A stretch of 64,000 nt of DNA, from positions 3,286,001 through 3,350,000 of the forward strand of contig NZ_CP167894.1 in NCBI RefSeq assembly GCF_041504345.1. The letters run 5' to 3'. Positions 58,719-64,000 of the stretch are shown one piece after another; the first letter of the stretch is position 1, and each line of letters opens with the position of its first letter. Under the pieces are notes generated by a model. The model saw nothing but the letters and a program-made list of their open reading frames with translations. It was not told the DNA's origin and ran no database searches. The position numbers were made by a program, and so were the translations under genes. The DNA is from Vibrio sp. BS-M-Sm-2. GTDB taxonomy: Bacteria > Pseudomonadota > Gammaproteobacteria > Enterobacterales > Vibrionaceae.

Positions 58719-59348
58719 ATGAACTACTTAGTCCCGTATGAACCGATTGTTGATATGCTTGCTGACTTTTTGGGAGAAAATGTCGAAGTAGTGTTACACG
58801 ATCTTAGAGATATGGAGTCATCCATATACAAGCTTAGAAATGGACATATAAGCGGTAGGGTGGTTGGAGATCCTGTGACCAACCTTGTAGTCAAATCAAT
58901 CGCTACAGATAATTCGGTTGATTATGAATACAACTATGTAGGTCTTTCGAAGGACGGAAAAAAGTTAAAATGTGCAACTCTTTATATTCGTGACGAGAAT
59001 AAGAGAATTGTTGGTGCTTTGTGTATCAACATGGTTGTAGAGCAGTTTTTAAATGCTAAGAAATTTATTGACTCGTTTCTTGCTGGTTATGTGCCAAATG
59101 AGGAAGGCAATAGTGTTGATGAGCATATTGGAGTTAGTATCCCTGAGATGGTTGATATTCGTATCGATAAAGTGATTGAAGCTTACCCTGTGACGCTAGC
59201 TGAACTATCGAAGGAAGACAAAATTGCTATTGTTACGGATCTAAATAATGAAGGGATATTTTTGTTAAAAGGAGCTGTTGGAAAAATAGCGAATAAATTA
59301 AACATCTCTGAGCCTACTGCTTATAAATACTTGCAACAGCTTAAATAA
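58719..59348 (+). CDS. YheO-like PAS/HTH regulator (DauR family)
   Basis: A 209-aa regulator. Residues 5-120 form a YheO-like PAS domain (EPIVDMLADFLGENVEVVLHDL, NGHISGRVVGDPVTNL), and the last 60 form the HTH_22 domain (LSKEDKIAIVTDLNNEGIFLLKGAVG, NISEPTAYKYLQQL). DauR relatives repress amino-acid catabolic operons in response to their substrate. Transcribed away from the symporter-lyase-RidA cassette, with two direct repeats between. Likely its local regulator. A long palindrome follows the gene. Confidence 0.9.
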   Translation: MNYLVPYEPIVDMLADFLGENVEVVLHDLRDMESSIYKLRNGHISGRVVGDPVTNLVVKSIATDNSVDYEYNYVGLSKDGKKLKCATLYIRDENKRIVGALCINMVVEQFLNAKKFIDSFLAGYVPNEEGNSVDEHIGVSIPEMVDIRIDKVIEAYPVTLAELSKEDKIAIVTDLNNEGIFLLKGAVGKIANKLNISEPTAYKYLQQLK

Positions 59349-59418
59349 TGACCATTTAACTCTAGCTGCACTATGACGGTTCAAGTTAATTGCAATGTTT
59401 AGTATGTAATGTGTATAG

Positions 59419-59452
59419 CTCATTGGTTTTTATAAATATAAAAACCAATGAG
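59419..59452 (+). terminator. Perfect 16-bp-arm palindrome after the regulator
   Basis: CTCATTGGTTTTTATA and TATAAAAACCAATGAG pair perfectly around AA. Followed by AAATTTTA rather than a clean T run. It is probably a bidirectional terminator, although its length is unusual. The rest of the gap to 59665 contains nothing I can name. Confidence 0.75.
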
Positions 59453-59664
59453 AAATTTTAGATTAGAACTTAATGGAGACAAACGTTTTCGTGGTTTAAA
59501 GATCGGCGAAACCATCGCCTTCTTCATTGATTGTTGCTGACGTCTTTTCGATTTCGAACGGCCATATCAAAATACGCCCAAATAGCTGTATATAAAGACA
59601 GTGTTTAACTATAAGATTATAGGCAAGGTTTGATAGGCAACGTTAGAAAGATGAGGAACGAGCA

Positions 59665-60051
59665 ATGAACTTACTCCCAACAGGTACACAGTTAGGTAAA
59701 TTGGAACTACTGGAAGTGTATCAAGACGTTTTAGGGCCGAAGTGCTTTTCGGTTAAGAATGAAAATACCCAAAGGTTTATGGTGTATTGGAGTGGGGACT
59801 ACGACAATGGCCAGTGCATTAAGTGGGCTTACATTCCTGTGACCAAACCATTGCTAGCTAGCTTGCTAAACAAAGAAATGAGCTTTCACGATGCGTTTCA
59901 CCGTTCAGACAAGCTTTACCTAGCGACTATCTACACAAACGAAGTAGGGAAGCCCGCAAAAGTCGAACTACTGAATGCTTCGAACAAGCACCTAGTAAAC
60001 CTACCGCCCGTTGATTTTGAAATCGATCTTGAAGAAGTTTGTGTTTTTTAG
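59665..60051 (+). CDS. Small hypothetical protein, DUF6575-like
   Basis: A 128-aa soluble protein with no signal or membrane segment. It begins TGTQLGKLELLEVYQDVLGP and contains FMVYWSGDYDNGQCIKWAYIPV and FHDAFHRSDKLYLATIYTN, a pattern I associate with the DUF6575 family, but I cannot verify this. It sits 285 bases before an SMC-like ATPase gene and both are flanked by hairpins, so it may be part of the same accessory locus. ATG 59665 has GAGGA at good spacing. No function is assigned. Confidence 0.6.
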   Translation: MNLLPTGTQLGKLELLEVYQDVLGPKCFSVKNENTQRFMVYWSGDYDNGQCIKWAYIPVTKPLLASLLNKEMSFHDAFHRSDKLYLATIYTNEVGKPAKVELLNASNKHLVNLPPVDFEIDLEEVCVF

Positions 60052-60149
60052 TGGGTGTAAGACGTACAGATTCTTAAACTCACAATTGGACAAAAGCTTG
60101 TTTGTTGGATTAGCCAGCCCTCCTTTTGAAGGATATCAAGGAAAAAGAA

Positions 60150-60173
60150 TCCGGACTCATTGAGTTCGGCTTT
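60150..60173 (+). terminator. Hairpin after the small hypothetical gene
   Basis: CCGGACTCA and TGAGTTCGG pair around T with wobble, then CTTTGTG. Weak terminator with poor T run. Confidence 0.55.
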
Positions 60174-60336
60174 GTGAGTTATCAAGGGAATTATTCGAGA
60201 AGATAATAAATATTATGACTAATCCTATTAATTGTTGATTTTACGCACGTTGTTAGACGATAAACCAATTCTTCATACCTGAAGTGCAACTGAGCTCTAT
60301 TATACTTAGTTCTTATTTTGCGTGTTAAGGTTAACG

Positions 60337-62919
60337 ATGATGAATGCGGTAGAATCAATAGTAGAGTGGTCCAAGGATAAGCCCATATGGTGGAATCTAG
60401 CACTAAAGGTTGCTCTTGAAGAAGGAGAGCTAAACCAAAACCATATCGATTTTATTTTTAATTTTGCGAAAAGTGTTGAGGGCTTGGAACCAAAACATCC
60501 AAACCATGAGCAGTTGTTATCACCGATTGACATATCGGGCTACACGGCCGAAGAAAACTCGGTTCGACTGATTAGCTTGTCTCAAGTTGAAGGTGTTGCT
60601 GCGTTAGCGGAAGAGCAAAAATTAGATTTTAGAAAAGATGGATTAACTATCGTATATGGAGACAACGGGGCCGGTAAGTCGAGCTATACGTCAATTTTAA
60701 AACATGCGTGTTTGACTCGGGGAGCATTGAAACCTATTGCGGGTAATGTTTTCACTTCTGCACCTAAACCTCCGCAAGCTTTACTCACACTCGAGATTGA
60801 TAAGACACCGACAGAATTAACTTGGAGTGATGGTACATCAAACAATAATGCTGCCAAGTCTATTCGTGTATTCGATACATCTTCAGCACACCACTATTTA
60901 TCTAATGAAGATGCTTTAGGGTACAAACCAATAGGTTTGAACTTAATCACAGAGCTTACAAAGGTTGTGGAAAGTATAAAAAACAGAATAAGTGAAGATG
61001 TAATGGGTAGTAACGGTTTTGTTGCTATTCCATCGTTAAATTCACAAAGTAAAGCTGCATTATTCCTTAATCAAATTTCAGCGTTAACAAATGAAGCTGA
61101 TATTGAATTGCACTGCGCAACTAAGGAAGAAATTGAATCTATAAAACCATTGCAGGACGAATTGGTTAGCGACATGGCCAAATCGCCAGAACAAATCAGA
61201 AAAAGTTTAATTAAGCAGCGTAGTTATATTGCCCCCTTACTTGAGTCATACAAGAGGCCTATCGAAGTACTCGGTCCTAGTAATTTCGATGTGTTAAAAG
61301 GTTTAGAACTCGACTATCAAGAAAAGAAACAAGTATCTGACGCGTTGAGACAAAAGACACTGAGTGATCTGCCGTTTGATAATATTGGTGATACACAATG
61401 GACTGTTCTTTGGGGAGCAGCAAAAGACTTCTTGGTAAAAGAAAATAAAGGCCAACAATTCCCTCCAACACAAGGCGATTCCTGTCCGTTATGCTTACAA
61501 GATATCCAAGAGACGTCGGCCGACAAATTACAAGAACTCGAAGCTTTTCTTAATGACAAGGCCGCAAAAAATACAGCTGAAGCTCTGAAAGCGCTAACTC
61601 AGGCTAAATTTTTCGTTAAGTCTTTGAGTTTGAATGTTGCCCAATTTGAAGGTGTATTGAACGACCTTGACGTAATTAAACCTGGGTTAAAAGTTGGGCT
61701 TGAGGAATTAAACCAGAGTTTAATAAACAGACAGGCTGTTTTATCAGGAATGCTACCCGAGTCGTTAGACGGAATTAGCTTGTCTCATTTCCAAGCACTG
61801 CGGGAAATAGATAAAGATCTGTTCACGCAAATCGGAGAACTTGAACAGCAAAGCAGTAACAACGAATTTGTGGCTAAGAAACAAGCAAGGCTGACCGAGT
61901 TAACAGATAAGGCCTACATTGCCAAACACAAAGCAAACATCATAACTAATGTAAGACGGTCAAAAATAGTAGCTAAGTTAAATGAAATCTCAGGTCAGTG
62001 CGCTACGAGAAGTATATCAACGTTGTCAGCTAGGATTTATTCGAAAGGTGTTATAGAGCCACTAAAAGAGTATTTTGTGAAAGAGCTTAAATCCTTTGGT
62101 TTTAATAGATTTGACATCAACGTTAAAACAAGAAATAAAGCCGGACAACAGCAATTCAAATTAGAGCTAGCAAAGTCAAACGAATCTGTTGTTGGTAAAG
62201 TTGCTAGTGAAGGTGAACAAAGGTGTATCGCAATAGCGAGCTTTTTATCAGAAATGAAAGCTGATTCTAGAAGATCTGCTGTTCTATTTGATGATCCAGT
62301 GAACTCGCTTAGCCATCAATGGAGTGCAAAAGTCGCAAAAAGGTTAATAGAGGAATCATTAGAACGCCAAGTCATTGTGTTTACTCACGACATAGTATTC
62401 TACAAGCTACTACTAGAAGCTTCGGATAGCCTAAAGCAAGATAAGGTCAATTGCATCAGCCTCGAAAGATCTAGAAATAACTCCGGCCTTGTAAGAACCA
62501 ATCCTCCGTGGGACGCGCTTCCTACATCGAAGCGAATTGGAGTTTTAACTACTAAGCTCCAAAAGCTTCGAAAGATTGATGAGACAGGAACAGAGACTGA
62601 ATTTAGAGAAGCTGCTGCGGTTTTCTATAGTTTTCTACGTGAAGCATGGGAGCGATTGGTTGAAGAGAAACTATTAAACAAAGTTGTAAATAGGTTCGAA
62701 AGAGGTGTGCATCTACAAAGATTAAATCGAGTAGAGGATATTACTAATGTTGATTTAGAGCGTATTCACCGTGCATATGATAAATGCTGTATCGACCTTG
62801 TTGGTCACGACACAGCCGCAGGTATACGTCCATGCCCAACGATCGATGAAGTGGTAGCAGATTTTGAAGAAATCAAAGACTACCTCAAACACCTACAAAC
62901 TGATCGAAAAAGAACTTAA
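60337..62919 (+). CDS. SMC-like AAA ATPase with CxxC zinc hook, defence candidate
   Basis: An 860-aa protein. Walker A GDNGAGKSS is at about residues 108-116, then a long coiled-coil-like arm with the zinc-hook motif CPLC at about 382-385, a second arm, and the Walker B block AVLFDDPVNSLSH near 647 with VIVFTHDIVFYKLLLEA after it. This split-head layout is that of Rad50/SMC-like ATPases in RloC, PrrC and other abortive-infection systems. The last 110 residues (FYSFLREAWERLVEEKLL, NRFERGVHLQRLNR) look like a separate effector region, with RxxxxH-type spacing not clear. ATG 60337 has AAGG at six bases. Anti-phage role is inferred. Confidence 0.72.
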   Translation: MMNAVESIVEWSKDKPIWWNLALKVALEEGELNQNHIDFIFNFAKSVEGLEPKHPNHEQLLSPIDISGYTAEENSVRLISLSQVEGVAALAEEQKLDFRKDGLTIVYGDNGAGKSSYTSILKHACLTRGALKPIAGNVFTSAPKPPQALLTLEIDKTPTELTWSDGTSNNNAAKSIRVFDTSSAHHYLSNEDALGYKPIGLNLITELTKVVESIKNRISEDVMGSNGFVAIPSLNSQSKAALFLNQISALTNEADIELHCATKEEIESIKPLQDELVSDMAKSPEQIRKSLIKQRSYIAPLLESYKRPIEVLGPSNFDVLKGLELDYQEKKQVSDALRQKTLSDLPFDNIGDTQWTVLWGAAKDFLVKENKGQQFPPTQGDSCPLCLQDIQETSADKLQELEAFLNDKAAKNTAEALKALTQAKFFVKSLSLNVAQFEGVLNDLDVIKPGLKVGLEELNQSLINRQAVLSGMLPESLDGISLSHFQALREIDKDLFTQIGELEQQSSNNEFVAKKQARLTELTDKAYIAKHKANIITNVRRSKIVAKLNEISGQCATRSISTLSARIYSKGVIEPLKEYFVKELKSFGFNRFDINVKTRNKAGQQQFKLELAKSNESVVGKVASEGEQRCIAIASFLSEMKADSRRSAVLFDDPVNSLSHQWSAKVAKRLIEESLERQVIVFTHDIVFYKLLLEASDSLKQDKVNCISLERSRNNSGLVRTNPPWDALPTSKRIGVLTTKLQKLRKIDETGTETEFREAAAVFYSFLREAWERLVEEKLLNKVVNRFERGVHLQRLNRVEDITNVDLERIHRAYDKCCIDLVGHDTAAGIRPCPTIDEVVADFEEIKDYLKHLQTDRKRT

Positions 62920-63784
62920 GGTTAGCTGACGCTGAAAGACAGGTGGAATCTACCCCCGTGAAACATCACGGGGGTTAACAGCATAAGAAAAATGAATAAG
63001 TTTTAGTATGGTAAAAGCCCATGAATAGGGTGTGAATGAGAAAAAGGTCTAGCCAATAATGGGGCATACACGTGTTAGCGAAGAGTGCCTAACATTTGTG
63101 AACACATGCCGTTTATCTGGAAGTAACGTCGTCGTTTTAGTAGATTTCAAACGCATCATGCTTTTGGTTTTTAGATGCCACTGAGAAAAACCCACCCGCA
63201 ACATTTCACTTCAAACATCTTCGAGACTAAAAGAACTATCAAGTTGCTCTTTTAAAAGAAGTAAGCCATTGAGGGCGGCCGAGTTCCCCCCGAACTCGAC
63301 CTGTTCCAGACGCGCAAGCAAAGGCGTTTGGTTTCTGGCTTAGTCATAAATTAACCAATTCCCGTTTGTTGTGTAAATAATCAATAGCTTGGCAACTGAT
63401 AGGTAGGTCGTATTTTGCTGTGCAAAAGCATAGAAATGAATAATGGCGAGAGTGAGGGCTGAGCTCATGTAAGGAGGCTGACGTATTGAAGTGCAAGGGC
63501 TGACACAATATGAAACATAGCTTGCTAGTTTATAATATCGTTAAATTTAAATTTGTAGGGATTTATAACTAGCTAGTGGAGTGTGCTAGTTTTAAGAGTT
63601 GGTCATCTTTTATTCTGGTGTTATACACTGCTTTTGAATTTCAAGTTAGATTTAGTGTCTGAATTATTAAATCTGACGGGATAAATGATTGTTTAATGTT
63701 GATTTGGCAAGATCTTCAAGTATCCTTTATGTAAACAAAACGTTAAATATCGAAAGTTAATTAACAATCATTAAGGAGTCGATG
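62920..63784. other. 865-bp intergenic stretch with two hairpins
   Basis: No credible gene. At 62952-62976 ACCCCCGTG and CACGGGGGTT pair around AAACAT, placed where a terminator for the ATPase gene would be, but without a T run. At 63290-63308 CGAGTTC and GAACTCG pair around CCCCC. The last 100 bases are AT-rich and hold the promoter of the gene at 63785, with AAGGAG at 63773. Confidence 0.5.
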
Positions 63785-64000
63785 ATGTTACATGCTCACG
63801 AAAATACCCTACATATTACCCACCTCAGTAACCACGCAATTGAGGAGTTGTCACCGTCATTCTCTAAGCTTCCAAGTACAGAGCACGCGGATGGTCAGTT
63901 TCGATTGAGAAGGTACTCGGTGGTTCAATTCAGTAATGGACAAGTCGTAGAGCTAGACAAACATAACTTTGTTCAGTCTGAAGACATTAATCACTTTCAA
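63785..64000 (+). CDS. 2OG-Fe dioxygenase family protein, cut by the window end
   Basis: The first 72 codons of a longer gene. The residues IEELSPSFSKLPSTEH and FRLRRYSVVQFSNGQVVEL match the start of the 2OG-Fe dioxygenase family (BsmA-like), in which the RRYS stretch is conserved. The iron ligands (HxD...H) would lie beyond the window. ATG 63785 is preceded by AAGGAG at six bases; ATG 63782 is one codon earlier but too close. Confidence 0.7.
   Translation, partial: MLHAHENTLHITHLSNHAIEELSPSFSKLPSTEHADGQFRLRRYSVVQFSNGQVVELDKHNFVQSEDINHFQ

Overview
The window reads as a chromosomal segment of a marine gammaproteobacterium, almost certainly a Vibrio and plausibly of the Splendidus clade. The grounds are the protein-level character of GyrA, UbiG, NrdA/NrdB, NrfA and CydDC, the convergence of a nrdAB-yfaE operon with a divergent ubiG/gyrA pair, and the many Na+-coupled or TRAP transporters and chemoreceptors. 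No rRNA, tRNA or CRISPR was seen.

Layout. (1) 1-9000 is accessory DNA: a decayed IS3-family element cut by an IS5/IS903-type insertion sequence, an orphan ToxR/OmpR-type winged-helix protein, a broken tfoX-like competence gene, and a compact signalling cassette (Hpt protein, frameshifted hybrid histidine kinase, XRE regulator with a GNAT-like tail, REC-EAL c-di-GMP phosphodiesterase). (2) 9736-13800 is nrdA-nrdB-yfaE (class Ia ribonucleotide reductase and its ferredoxin), with candidate NrdR and DnaA boxes upstream. (3) 14073-17799 is ubiG and gyrA, divergent. (4) 17900-26311 is ammonia-forming nitrite reduction: an NrfG/CcmI-like TPR protein, a periplasmic rhodanese, nrfA, and divergent nrfB-nrfC(frameshifted)-nrfD-nrfE-thioredoxin-nrfF. 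(5) A small 58-aa ORF and ribA. (6) 27500-32652 is an iron-type operon (imelysin, di-haem thiol oxidoreductase, imelysin lipoprotein, DUF1513) behind a strong Fur-like palindrome. (7) 32733-35854 is the peptidoglycan trio YcbB-like L,D-transpeptidase, YcbK-like, YcbL-like. (8) A DUF2982 membrane protein and a Lys/Ala-rich H1-like protein. (9) 37886-43119 is a TRAP transporter with its two-component system. (10) 43289-46730 holds two tandem paralogous BCCT transporters, followed by a Cache chemoreceptor and an unusual lipoprotein. (11) 50618-55298 is cydDC and trxB. (12) 55621-59452 is a self-contained amino-acid catabolic cassette (RidA, MetC-type lyase, DAACS symporter, divergent YheO/DauR-type regulator). 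(13) 59665-62976 is a candidate anti-phage locus: a small unknown protein and an SMC-like ATPase with a zinc-hook CxxC. The window ends inside a 2OG-Fe dioxygenase family gene.

Functional links. Several blocks support anaerobic or redox life: nrf, the CydDC thiol exporter, TrxB and RNR. Others support osmolyte and organic-acid uptake (BCCT, TRAP). Single-base frameshifts in the hybrid kinase (loss in a C run) and in nrfC (extra A) are the most consequential sequence-level oddities. They are either real lesions or assembly errors.
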